From DAOVRD01 sp964521715 (GTDB lineage: Bacteria; Planctomycetota; Brocadiia; SM23-32): a stretch of DNA of 64,000 nt. Each line of letters opens with the position of its first letter. Position 1 is the first letter of the stretch. Below are positions 18,411 to 26,785 of the stretch, in pieces. The translations under genes and the position numbers were made by a program. Under the pieces are notes generated by a model. The model saw nothing but the letters and a program-made list of their open reading frames with translations. It was not told the origin of the DNA and made no database searches. The DNA lies in contig CAZFSS010000011.1 in the NCBI GenBank assembly GCA_964521715.1, forward strand, positions 62,001 through 126,000. The letters are read 5' to 3'.

Positions 18411-19603
18411 CTCTCCTCCACCTTGACGACGTCCCCCGGCCGCACGGGATCGGAAAGCTCGGCCTCCTCGGTCTTCCACTCGGTCCCAGCTTTACGCATG
18501 ACGCTGACGTTCTTCAGGTTCCCGCGCGCCGTAATCCAGCCGGCCATGATGATGGCCTCCTGCACCGTCAGGCCCTCCTGGAACCGGAATGCTCCCGGAG
18601 CCTGTACCTGCCCGATCACGTAATACGCCTCCCTGGCTTGCTCCACCACGTAGATGTCGCCGTTGCGAGGGCTCAAGTCCTGGCCCTCTGTGCCCTGCAG
18701 TACGCCCCGCACCGTGAACGTCTGCGTCTGCACCTGCCCGCCTGCGAAGCGCATCAGGCTCACCGTGGCCTTCTCGTCCCCCGGATTCAGGCCCAGCGAC
18801 GCCAGCAACTGGGCCAGCGTGACGCCCTCATCCAGGGCATGGCTGCCCCTCCGTTCGACGTCGCCGAGCACGTAGACCTGCTCGCGGGACTCCCGGCTGG
18901 GCGGAAAGAGCACGACGTCCCCGTCCCGGAGCGCAACGTTGCCCTCCAGCTCGCCAGTCAGCAGCAGCGAACGGCTCACGGTGAGGCGCTGCGCGCTCTG
19001 CGGCGCCGCCTGCTCCTGCGTCGGAGCGCCGCCTTCCGAAGGGGCGGACGTCTCCCGCGCGGTGGCCTGGGCGCCGCGCCGCACTATGATGATGGCGTCG
19101 GACGCGTCCTCCGTCGCCCCTCCGCAAAGGGCCAGGATTTCCAGCAGTGTGGCGCCTTCCTCCAGGGGGAAAACGCCGGGCTTCCTCACTGCCCCCAGGA
19201 CGTAGACCATTGTGCTCCGGCGCTCGACGACCCTGATGGTGACCTGGGGGTCGACCAGGTAGCCGTCCCTGAGCTTGCCCTCGACTGCTTCCTTCAGCTC
19301 CGCCGGGGTGAGGCCGCCCGCCCGGACAGGCCCGACGAGGGGGAGCGTCACGTCCCCCTCGGCCTCGACCGGGACCTCCACGCGCAGCTCCGGCTCATTC
19401 CACACGTCCAGCTCGATCACGTCTCCCGGTCGCAACGCCCGTCCCAGGCTCGTCGGAACGGAGACGACCTGTCCTGCGGCGCTCAGGCTCGTCGCCACCA
19501 GCGCCAGCGCGAGGCACAGCAGGCACGTGCGCAGCGATCTCAGCCCGCATGCCGACCCACCGAACGACGGGACCTTTCTTAGCCGTGACTTCACCCTCTG
19601 CAC
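18401..19603 (-). CDS. Polysaccharide export protein with SLBB domains (Wza type)
   Basis: The 400-residue protein starts with a signal peptide (hydrophobic ~25-42, no lipobox Cys). A poly-export domain follows (LRPGDVIELDVWNEPELRV, ~57-125), then three SLBB domains marked by VYVLGAVRKPG, VYVLGDVERRG and YYVIGQVQAPG. It would form the periplasmic/outer-membrane conduit that works with the Wzc-type kinase encoded immediately downstream, whose start overlaps this stop. The third SLBB domain ends close to the C-terminus. Lack of a lipidated N-terminus differs from E. coli Wza but is common in this wider family. Confidence 0.92.
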   Translation of the reverse strand: MQRVKSRLRKVPSFGGSACGLRSLRTCLLCLALALVATSLSAAGQVVSVPTSLGRALRPGDVIELDVWNEPELRVEVPVEAEGDVTLPLVGPVRAGGLTPAELKEAVEGKLRDGYLVDPQVTIRVVERRSTMVYVLGAVRKPGVFPLEEGATLLEILALCGGATEDASDAIIIVRRGAQATARETSAPSEGGAPTQEQAAPQSAQRLTVSRSLLLTGELEGNVALRDGDVVLFPPSRESREQVYVLGDVERRGSHALDEGVTLAQLLASLGLNPGDEKATVSLMRFAGGQVQTQTFTVRGVLQGTEGQDLSPRNGDIYVVEQAREAYYVIGQVQAPGAFRFQEGLTVQEAIIMAGWITARGNLKNVSVMRKAGTEWKTEEAELSDPVRPGDVVKVEERWF

Positions 19604-19672
19604 CCTCTCCTGCGTTCGGGGTCCGTAAGCAGTTTACAATGCCGGCATCGATGTACCCCGCCTGGGAACGGC

Positions 19673-20692
19673 TTACTGCGACGGGCTGACGACTCCTCCC
19701 TGATCCTCCCTGGATACCGGCCCGCCGGGTTCGACTCCCTCCGCCCGAACGGCCTCCGGCGGGGCCGCCACCTCCGGCGGGAACGCCTCGGGGAAAGCAG
19801 CGGACAGCACGGCGCGCATTCTCTCCATGTGGGCCAGAGCCCGGCCTACCTCGACATCTCCCTCGATGATGGCGAACTCCACGACCTCGCCCGGCCCGAT
19901 CACGAACGGCAGTCCCTCCCACCGGCAGCCGTAGAGCGGCTCGGTGGCGCTCAGGTTCGTCACGCGCACGCGATCTTCCAGCACCTCCACGGCAACGGAC
20001 TGGCCGGGCCGCAGGGCCAGCACGGCAGCACCGACGCAGCCGACCAGGACCGGCGCCTCGTTCTTCGGATCGGCCGTGACCGTCAGGGGAGGACCTTCAT
20101 CGATGGTGACAGCCGACCTGATCCTTATGAGGATCCGTCCGAGCTGCACGACGGCGGTTCCCTTGGTCGAGCGGACCGTATACGGTCCCTCCGCGTGCAG
20201 GGCTATCTCACCTTCGAAAGCGCCGCACAGCACCGTGCTTGCGGCCACCTGCACGCGCAGGTCGTACCGGAGGGGCAGCTCCTGCGGCGGCACTTCCGTC
20301 TCGGGCTTCGGCATGCGGTAGGGCAGGACTCTGACAGCTCCCGCTGCCAGGGAGAACGTGACGGTGAGCGTCCGGTCTTCCTCCGAGTAGTCCAGCTTCT
20401 GAAGGGCGACTGCGCAGTCCCCCGCCAGCTCAAGGGCGCCAGTTCCCCCCAGGAGGACAAGTGCGGCGGACTCCTTCTCTGCCTTCAGCACGTCGCCCGC
20501 CCGGAGCGGAGCCGCGGCAGAGGCGGCCGTCATGGCGGTCACCTCCCCGGCGCGCCTGAGGCCCACCGTGCCCCTCGTGGCCTTGAAGTCCGCCGAAGGC
20601 TCGGCGGCCTGGGTTGCCCCCGCCAACGCCGCAAACCCGATCAGCGCCACACCCGCCACACAGAACGTTTCCCTGCAGCATATCCTTCTCAT
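19673..20692 (-). CDS. Secreted FecR-like protein
   Basis: The 339-residue protein has a signal peptide (~8-30, ending TQAAEPS) followed by beta-rich sequence. Two stretches look like FecR domains: LRAGDVLKAEKESAALVLLG near 65 and a weaker copy with LGRILIRIRSAVT near 190, each followed by a charged or aromatic beta-strand pattern. The C-terminus is a Pro/Glu-rich tail. FecR-like domains in exopolysaccharide loci are periplasmic and of unclear role, possibly binding glycan or the export complex. It is the second gene of the leftward operon, 18 bp after the beta-barrel gene. Confidence 0.6.
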   Translation of the reverse strand: MRRICCRETFCVAGVALIGFAALAGATQAAEPSADFKATRGTVGLRRAGEVTAMTAASAAAPLRAGDVLKAEKESAALVLLGGTGALELAGDCAVALQKLDYSEEDRTLTVTFSLAAGAVRVLPYRMPKPETEVPPQELPLRYDLRVQVAASTVLCGAFEGEIALHAEGPYTVRSTKGTAVVQLGRILIRIRSAVTIDEGPPLTVTADPKNEAPVLVGCVGAAVLALRPGQSVAVEVLEDRVRVTNLSATEPLYGCRWEGLPFVIGPGEVVEFAIIEGDVEVGRALAHMERMRAVLSAAFPEAFPPEVAAPPEAVRAEGVEPGGPVSREDQGGVVSPSQ

Positions 20693-20710
20693 GATGCACC
20701 TGCCGGCTGG

Positions 20711-22204
20711 CTAGAGCCGGAACTCGCAGCCGAGGCTTACGAAGTTCTCCCGGAAGTCGTTGATATCCTGGTTCGAATCGTTCGTCTGATACTGGTATCT
20801 GAGCACCACGCGCGACCGCTCGGTCAGCTCGTAGAAGGCCGACGCCGTCCCGCCGCGCAGCCTGTCCTGGCGGTCGCCCGGACCGAAGTAATCATCCACA
20901 GCGTAGAAACCCATCAGTCCGACGCCCCACCGCTGCGCCACGTCGAAGCGCGCGCCCAGGGAGGCCGTCGTCCTCTCGTAGCTGAAGGTGCCGGCGAGCC
21001 GGTTCAGGGCCGTGACGCTGGTCTCCAACAGGGAACGATCCGCCGTGACGTAGACCCGCATCCACCGGCGCGGCGAGCAGGTTACCGCCGTCTTCAGGAA
21101 GAGGCCGTCCTGGTCGTCGATCTGCGAGGAATCGTAATCCTTGCTTATCGCGCCCACGTGCACGACGCCCTCCACGGGCGCCAGCGGATCGAACCTGAGC
21201 CCCACGGACGCTATCCCGGTGTCGTTGTCCGTATTGGTGCTCCCGACGTCGCGATTGTCAACGTTGGCGTATCTCAGGCGACCCTCCGTCCAGAGCGCCG
21301 GCAGGACGCGTCGAGCGGCACCCGCCGAAACGGCGTCGATTGTGACGTCGTCCGTCGCTACGTCACGGAACGTCGCCTGGTAGCGGTCGTAGGCGATATC
21401 GGTCTCCCAATCCTCCCACGGGTTGTAGACGAGCTTGACCAGGGTCTGGTTGTCCCAGTACCGCGTGTAGTCGGCGCCCTCAAAGTCAGCGGGTATGCTG
21501 CGGATCCCGTAGAGGTTCTCAAAGCGGGCCTTCAGGCTGTCGCGCAGCTGCCATTCGGCCGTCAGTCCGAACTGATGATCCTCCCGCTGATTCTCGCGGA
21601 ACCTGTCGGGGCGGGAGTACCGCCCGCCGTAGTATAAGGCTCCCCGGGCGTTCTGCCTGGCCCATTCTACTCGCAGAGCCGGCATGATGGTAGTGGTCCA
21701 GTCGCTCTGCTCGTCGGATGGCGCGAGGAAGACGTTGTCCGTGTACTGCTCCGACAGGGCCAGGGAGGTGAAGAAGGCCCATGGCCCGTATCTGTGCGGC
21801 CAGGAAGGGGCCTCCGGCGCGAGGGTATCCCGGAAGGCCAGTATTCGCGCGCCCGCGCCCCGATGCGCCGCAAAGCGGCTGTAGGGCGCCATGCTCTCGC
21901 TGAAGGCCGTGCCGCTCAACGGCAGCCCGTAAGCCTCGGACTCCAGCCGGAGGCGCGCGACGGGCTCTGGCAGCAGGTCGAACCAATCCTCAGACGGTTG
22001 GGCCTTCGCCTCCGGCTGCCCGGCACCCGTCTCCTTCTCCGGTTGCAGCCGCGTCTGCTGGCGCTCCTGGACGGCTTCCGTCTCTGCCCGTTGAGGTCCG
22101 CCCTCTGGGCTGCGTTCTTCGCCGGCCCGGACCGGGCCTCCAGCCAGTATCAGCAGACCGAAGACCAGAGCGATGCGCCCCATTCCGATCGTTCCTGCCT
22201 CCAT
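20711..22204 (-). CDS. Outer-membrane beta-barrel protein of the exopolysaccharide locus
   Basis: The 497-residue protein has a signal peptide (~8-27, ending VRAGEE), a charged low-complexity linker (~28-70, Glu/Gln/Lys-rich), and then alternating amphipathic strands with frequent aromatic residues. It ends in VSLGCEFRL, a C-terminal aromatic/hydrophobic strand typical of outer-membrane barrels. The pattern resembles the EpsL/PEP-CTERM-associated outer-membrane proteins found with exosortase loci, which are proposed to help secrete polysaccharide. As the first gene of the leftward operon it follows a good sigma-70-type promoter at 22347-22375. Confidence 0.72.
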   Translation of the reverse strand: MEAGTIGMGRIALVFGLLILAGGPVRAGEERSPEGGPQRAETEAVQERQQTRLQPEKETGAGQPEAKAQPSEDWFDLLPEPVARLRLESEAYGLPLSGTAFSESMAPYSRFAAHRGAGARILAFRDTLAPEAPSWPHRYGPWAFFTSLALSEQYTDNVFLAPSDEQSDWTTTIMPALRVEWARQNARGALYYGGRYSRPDRFRENQREDHQFGLTAEWQLRDSLKARFENLYGIRSIPADFEGADYTRYWDNQTLVKLVYNPWEDWETDIAYDRYQATFRDVATDDVTIDAVSAGAARRVLPALWTEGRLRYANVDNRDVGSTNTDNDTGIASVGLRFDPLAPVEGVVHVGAISKDYDSSQIDDQDGLFLKTAVTCSPRRWMRVYVTADRSLLETSVTALNRLAGTFSYERTTASLGARFDVAQRWGVGLMGFYAVDDYFGPGDRQDRLRGGTASAFYELTERSRVVLRYQYQTNDSNQDINDFRENFVSLGCEFRL

Positions 22205-22817
22205 TCACGGATGCAGGAGGGCGCCTCGGCCCCATGCGTGCAATCCCATCGGGCAGCCGAAGCCGGTCCCCCTCCTGTCCTCTGCGCGAGCCGAGCGCCT
22301 GGCTGAACACCCGCCCGGCGCTCCGCAACGCGGTCCGCAACGCCTTCTTATAGCTGAACTCAGCTGCGTCCTCAAGTGTTGACCCGCTGCCGCGCACCCA
22401 GGGCGCGGCCTATTCGCGTTCGCCTGGCCGGACCCGTTCGTCTCTCGAACCGCAGCCCCGCCCGGACCACAAGCATAGTCGAGATTCACGCTCAGGACAA
22501 TTGGCATTTTTCCGACGACGGGGTTCACAATTTCTGAGGCCGGGGACCTGCTGAAGCCCTGGCAGCCCGAGCAGCCCACGGATCCTGTCGCGGCGCCGAA
22601 CGGGGCTGAGCGCAGATTCGACGCACTGAGCCCCGAGGAGCGCCTTTTTGCCCCGTCCGCAGGTCTCTGCGGACATAAGCCTTACAGCAGGAGGCGGAAT
22701 GCGCTTTGCAGTTCCGGGTAGAATCAGGCAAGCTGTGACATGCAGAGACGCCCATGCGGCGCAGGACCATGGCCCATGACAGAGCCCCGTACCACAGCAC
22801 AACGCGCGGGAGACCCG
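22205..22817. other. Divergent intergenic region between polysaccharide operon and MshEN-peptidase gene
   Basis: About 610 bp without a clear long gene. It contains the leftward promoter at 22347-22375, a locally AT-rich patch near 22490-22540, and at 22699-22779 a 26-codon open frame preceded by a strong AGGAGG (22689-22694). No riboswitch, tRNA or terminator was recognised. No convincing rightward -35/-10 pair was found for the gene at 22818. Confidence 0.5.
22347..22375 (-). promoter_or_regulatory. Putative sigma-70 promoter of the polysaccharide operon
   Basis: Reading leftward, TTGAGG (22370-22375) and TATAAG (22347-22352) are separated by exactly 17 bases. Transcription would start near 22340 and give a ~135-nt leader before the barrel gene start at 22204. 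This is the only convincing promoter seen ahead of the fifteen-gene leftward operon. Confidence 0.55.
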
Positions 22818-23813
22818 ATGGCTCTGCCTGATGGCCGCAGGGAGGCTTATCTGCGCCACTTGGAATCGACCCGCCTGGGCCGGTACCTGGTGGCCAGGGG
22901 GGAGATAAAGGCCGAGCACCTGGACCGAGCGCTGGAGCAGCAGAAGGTCACCGGCGAGCGGTTGGGCACCGTGCTGCTCAGGCAAGGCTGCGTGACGGAG
23001 GGCCAGTTGGCGCAGGCTCTGGCGGCCCAGCTTGAGGTGCGCACCGCCTACGAAGCACAGGCCCTCGAAGCCGTGGCCCGCCGCATCGTGGAGGAAGTCG
23101 CGACCGCACGCGGAGCGCAAGCCGACGCCGAGGCGCTCCAGCGCAGCTACCTGGAATACACCAGGCTGGGAGAGCTGCTCTGGCGGACGGGACTGGTGAC
23201 GCGCGACCAGCTCGAGGAAGCCCTGAACCGGCAGAAGGAGACGGGCAGGAAGATCGGCGAGATCCTCGTCTGGATGGGAACGATCAGCGCCCACGCGGTG
23301 AAGGTCGCGCTCAAGATACAGAAGCGCCTTCGGGCTCTGGCCATGGCCGTGGGCGTCTGCGCGCTGATGGCCATTGCGGCGGGCTGCAACAGCTTTGACT
23401 ACAGAGGAACGCCCGTCAGCTCGACCCCGTGGGACAGCCAATGGGAGAGCGTCAGGGATGCCGTCAAGGAGGCGGGCAAGATATCCTACCGCCCGGAGGC
23501 CGGCACCGAGCACTGGCAGACGCCGCGGGAGACGGCCACTCTGGGCATGGGCGACTGCGAGGACATAAGCATCTGGCTCTATGCCCGCCTGGCGCAGCAG
23601 AACGTGGAAGGGGCGCGCCTCTGCATAGGCAGAAGGAGGCCCGGCGACGAGACCTTCCATGCGTGGGTGGTCTGGGCGACGCCCGAGACGACCTATATCC
23701 TGGACCCGACTGCCTCGCCCGACCTGAGCAGGGCCCCCACCTGGCCGGCCGGATACTACGAGCCCTTCTACTCCTACGACCTCGAGGGGAAGTACCGCCA
23801 CCGGACGCTTTGA
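22818..23813 (+). CDS. Tandem MshEN (c-di-GMP-binding) domains + membrane segment + transglutaminase-like peptidase
   Basis: The 331-residue protein has an unusual order. Residues 19-71 hold a complete MshEN motif pair (24-residue motif R19-Q42, 5-residue spacer, 24-residue motif R48-Q71), each with RLG..., a central Gly, and conserved Leu and Gln. Residues 116-168 repeat the 24-5-24 layout (R116-Q139, K145-Q168; the last copy has KIG instead of RLG). MshEN pairs of this spacing bind c-di-GMP in known proteins. A hydrophobic segment (~171-189) ends in AAGC with Cys190, like a lipobox. The rest is a transglutaminase-like fold with Cys247 (GDCEDIS), His281 (HAWVV) and Asp296 (LDPTA). Topology predicted: sensor in cytoplasm, peptidase outside. 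The start at 22818 has GGGAG 5 bases upstream; ATGs at 22776 and 22740 are alternatives. It diverges from the polysaccharide operon. Confidence 0.82.
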   Translation: MALPDGRREAYLRHLESTRLGRYLVARGEIKAEHLDRALEQQKVTGERLGTVLLRQGCVTEGQLAQALAAQLEVRTAYEAQALEAVARRIVEEVATARGAQADAEALQRSYLEYTRLGELLWRTGLVTRDQLEEALNRQKETGRKIGEILVWMGTISAHAVKVALKIQKRLRALAMAVGVCALMAIAAGCNSFDYRGTPVSSTPWDSQWESVRDAVKEAGKISYRPEAGTEHWQTPRETATLGMGDCEDISIWLYARLAQQNVEGARLCIGRRRPGDETFHAWVVWATPETTYILDPTASPDLSRAPTWPAGYYEPFYSYDLEGKYRHRTL

Positions 23814-23852
23814 GCCGTTGCGTGGGCTGTCCGTCCCGCTGCGTCCTCTGGA

Positions 23853-23881
23853 TTGACCGGAGCCGGGCGTTCTGCTAAGAT
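23853..23881 (+). promoter_or_regulatory. Putative sigma-70 promoter of the TPR-polymerase gene
   Basis: TTGACC (23853-23858), a 17-base spacer, and TAAGAT (23876-23881) lie about 100 bp upstream of the ATG at 23980. This suggests the O-antigen ligase/TPR gene is transcribed independently of the MshEN-peptidase gene. Confidence 0.5.
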
Positions 23882-23979
23882 GCGGCTGCGTTGCCGTGCG
23901 GGGGCGTGGACGGGCCGCGCCGCGATGCTGTTCCTGACCGGGGAAACGGGCCGGGCTGAGACGAGTTGCCTTCCGACCG

Positions 23980-26715
23980 ATGCTTCCAATGAAGCCCCGT
24001 CGGCTCTTGCGTTACGCCGTGATGGGCGGCGTGCTGCTGATTGTTGGCGGCAGCCCGTTCGCCTTCGGCGCCGTTCATCCGATCTTCTACACGGCGTTTC
24101 AGACGGCCGCTTTCTGCCTGGTGGTGCTGGGTGCCGTCGCGGACGCGTTGGGCCGCGAGCCCGGGGGGCCGCGTGAGTTCAAGGTCCTGTGCTGGGTGGC
24201 GGCGGCCTTCGGGTTGCTGGTGGCTTTCCAGTTGCTGTGTCTGCCCGTCCTGCTGATGCGGGTGCTTTCGCCCAACACGCTGGAGGTCCTGCGCGCGGCG
24301 CTTCCCTGGCGGTCGGGTCCGTCCGCAGCCAGCATCTCGCTTCATCCGTTCGGCACGCAGCTATCGGCGATGCAATACCTGGCGTGCTTCGGGCTCTTTG
24401 CGCTCGTGATAGGATTGTTCCGGACGGGCCGGCGGCGTCTGGCCTTGGCCTGGGTTCTGACGGCTCTGGGCGCCGCGCTGGCCTTCGTGGGCCTCTACGG
24501 TCACTGGCGGGCTCCGGAAGGGATCTACGGCTTCTGGCAGTCCGTATACGGGGGCAAGCCCTTCGGGCCGTTCGTCAACCGGAACCATTTCGCGGGCTAT
24601 CTGGCGATGGTTCTGCCGATTGCCGCCGCGCTCACGGCTTCGCGGGGGCGCCGGTCTGGCAGGCACCATCCGGGCCGGCATGGCCGCGGCGACTCGGTGC
24701 AGGCGGGCCAGATTGCGGCCGCGTCGTGCTTTCTCGTCATGTTCGTGGCGCTTGTCGCCTCCCTGTCTCGGGGCGGCGTGGTGTCCGCGGCCGCAGCGGG
24801 CTGTATCATGGCCCTGGTGGCCTGGCTGCGCGTGAGGGGCCGCAGGTCGGCGCTCGCGCTTGCGGCGCTGTTCCTGGTCGGCTTCCTTGTGGGGGTCTCG
24901 TATGCGGGGCCAGAGCTGGCGGACCGGCTCGGCCAGTTGTGGTCGGCATTGGCCGACCCGCTGGAGACGACGCGCGCCATCGTTGCCCTGTGCACCCTGG
25001 AGATCGTGGGGCTCTATCCGGTCTTCGGCGTGGGGCTGGGCACGTTCAGCGCCGTGTTCCCCTCGGTGCAGACCGCTGACCTCGGGCCCGGATTCTATCG
25101 GTATGCCCACAACGACTTCGTGCAACTGCTTGCCGAGACGGGCGTTGCGGGGCTGGTCATCGGCGTCGCCTTCCTGGGCGCGCTGGTCCGGCTGAGCTAC
25201 CGTCGGCTGAAGCGCGGGGAGATCGAGACCGATTGGTGGCTGACGCTGGGCGCGGCGGCATCCGTCGGCGCCCTGACAGTCCACAGCCTTCTTGACTTCA
25301 ACCTGCACATTCCCGCCAATGCCTTCCTTGCCTCGGCGGTGGTCGGGCTGCTCTGCGTCTCGGCGGTGTCAGACCGCGCGCCGCGCGAGCGTCCGCTGGT
25401 TCGCCGGCGGCCCGTGGCGGCTGCGGCCTGCCTGGCTTGTGTAGCGGTCGGCATGGGGGCGGCCGGCGTCGTGGCCGTGCGCCATTACCTCAGCACCGAT
25501 CTGGTGCGGGACCGGGAGGTCTCGTCGCGGGCCGTGGCGGCCCTGTCCCGGGCGCGGAGCCTGTCTCCCCTCGACGCCCGGCCGCCCGAGATGCTGTCGC
25601 TGGTCTACACGAAGCTGGCCAGGGAAGCGCGCGGCGAAGCAGCCGTGCAGCACTACCGGACGGCGGTGGGATTCGGCCAGTTGGCCGTCGAACTGAACCC
25701 CACGTGCTCCCTCTATCACTACAGGCAGGGGTGGTTGAGGTACTGGGCGGCGGGGCGGCCCACGAGGGAGGACTTCCGCGCGGCGGAGGCGCACCTGACG
25801 CAGGCGGTCAGGTTCGATCCGGCCCATCCCGAGTGGGCTCTGTCGCTGGCGCGCTTCTGCTTGCAGACGGGCCGTTTCGCCATGGCGGACAATCTGTTCG
25901 CCAGGGCGTTGAAGCTCGACCCCGGTCGCCTGCTGGAGGTCATCGCGGACCTGACCGAGGCGGCTACTTCGGTCGATCGCATCCGGCAGGTCCTGCCTGA
26001 TACGGCGTCCGCACACGTCGCGTTGGGCGACTATCTGCGCGATCGGAAGGAGTTCGCCGAGGCCGCTAAGTCGTACGCTCTGGCTTGCGCCCGCGCGCAG
26101 GCGGCGTCCCCCCGCGACAGGGCCGCTGCCGCGCTCCGCCTGGCCCGCTCGGGAGGCGCCGCCCGGGCGATGGCCTACCTGGAGAGCTGGACCAGCGCGG
26201 ACGGACAGCAGATCGAGTACCTGAGGGCCCTGGCCGAGATCGCCCGCATTGAGGGCGACCAGGGCGCCATGGCCGAGTATCTGAAGATGATCGTCCACAA
26301 GGCGCCCGAAGACGTGAACGCCTTGATGAAGCTGGGCGACGTCCGGCGAGCGGAAGGCGACTGGGAGGAGGCGCTGGGGCTCTACGGCGGCGCCTTCCGC
26401 CTACAGCCCGCCTCAGAGGCGTTGTGCGTCCGCGTTACGGAATGCCTGACCCGGCTGGACCGCGAAGCCGAGGCGATCGAGACCGCGCGGGCCTTCCTGC
26501 TCAGGCGGCCGGACAGCGCGGCCGTTCACTTCGGGCTCGGAATGATCCTCTACGCCGGGGACCGTGTGGTGGAGGCCGTCGAACACCTCCAACGCGCGGC
26601 GGAGCTCGACCCGGAGAACGAGCGGTACAGGCAGGAGCTTGAGAACGCGTCCCGCGTGCTGCACGGGCTACGCCAGCTCAGGTCCGGCGCGGAAAGTCAG
26701 GCGCCGGCGCCTTGA
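23980..26715 (+). CDS. O-antigen ligase/polymerase-like membrane protein with C-terminal TPRs
   Basis: This 911-residue protein has about twelve membrane helices in the first ~490 residues with the Wzy/WaaL hallmark loop GPFVNRNHFAGYLAMVLP (~196-213) and a second loop with FGVGLGTF and YAHNDFVQLLAETG. From ~510 to 890 it is a chain of helical repeats of TPR type (for example ALGLYGGAFRLQPASEALCV, GLGMILYAGDRVVEAVEHLQ). Such fusions couple glycan polymerisation or ligation to a protein-interaction platform; whether the TPR part is periplasmic follows from an assumed topology. It is the second ligase/polymerase candidate near this locus. A second ATG at 23989 is an alternative start; neither has an obvious ribosome site. 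Confidence 0.85.
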   Translation: MLPMKPRRLLRYAVMGGVLLIVGGSPFAFGAVHPIFYTAFQTAAFCLVVLGAVADALGREPGGPREFKVLCWVAAAFGLLVAFQLLCLPVLLMRVLSPNTLEVLRAALPWRSGPSAASISLHPFGTQLSAMQYLACFGLFALVIGLFRTGRRRLALAWVLTALGAALAFVGLYGHWRAPEGIYGFWQSVYGGKPFGPFVNRNHFAGYLAMVLPIAAALTASRGRRSGRHHPGRHGRGDSVQAGQIAAASCFLVMFVALVASLSRGGVVSAAAAGCIMALVAWLRVRGRRSALALAALFLVGFLVGVSYAGPELADRLGQLWSALADPLETTRAIVALCTLEIVGLYPVFGVGLGTFSAVFPSVQTADLGPGFYRYAHNDFVQLLAETGVAGLVIGVAFLGALVRLSYRRLKRGEIETDWWLTLGAAASVGALTVHSLLDFNLHIPANAFLASAVVGLLCVSAVSDRAPRERPLVRRRPVAAAACLACVAVGMGAAGVVAVRHYLSTDLVRDREVSSRAVAALSRARSLSPLDARPPEMLSLVYTKLAREARGEAAVQHYRTAVGFGQLAVELNPTCSLYHYRQGWLRYWAAGRPTREDFRAAEAHLTQAVRFDPAHPEWALSLARFCLQTGRFAMADNLFARALKLDPGRLLEVIADLTEAATSVDRIRQVLPDTASAHVALGDYLRDRKEFAEAAKSYALACARAQAASPRDRAAAALRLARSGGAARAMAYLESWTSADGQQIEYLRALAEIARIEGDQGAMAEYLKMIVHKAPEDVNALMKLGDVRRAEGDWEEALGLYGGAFRLQPASEALCVRVTECLTRLDREAEAIETARAFLLRRPDSAAVHFGLGMILYAGDRVVEAVEHLQRAAELDPENERYRQELENASRVLHGLRQLRSGAESQAPAP

Positions 26716-26785
26716 AGGGCGGAGCCCCGCCGCGCGCGGGCGCTCGCCTTCGCCGCCGGCTTCACCCGATACGGCTGCCGCGCTG

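Noticed and set aside
20765..20785. tRNA T-loop-like GGTTCGAATC
   Set aside because: It lies inside the beta-barrel coding sequence and no cloverleaf stems can be formed around it.
22495..22535. Sigma-54 promoter suggested by TTGGCA in the AT-rich patch
   Set aside because: The GC element is not at the required spacing from GG, so the -24/-12 pattern fails.
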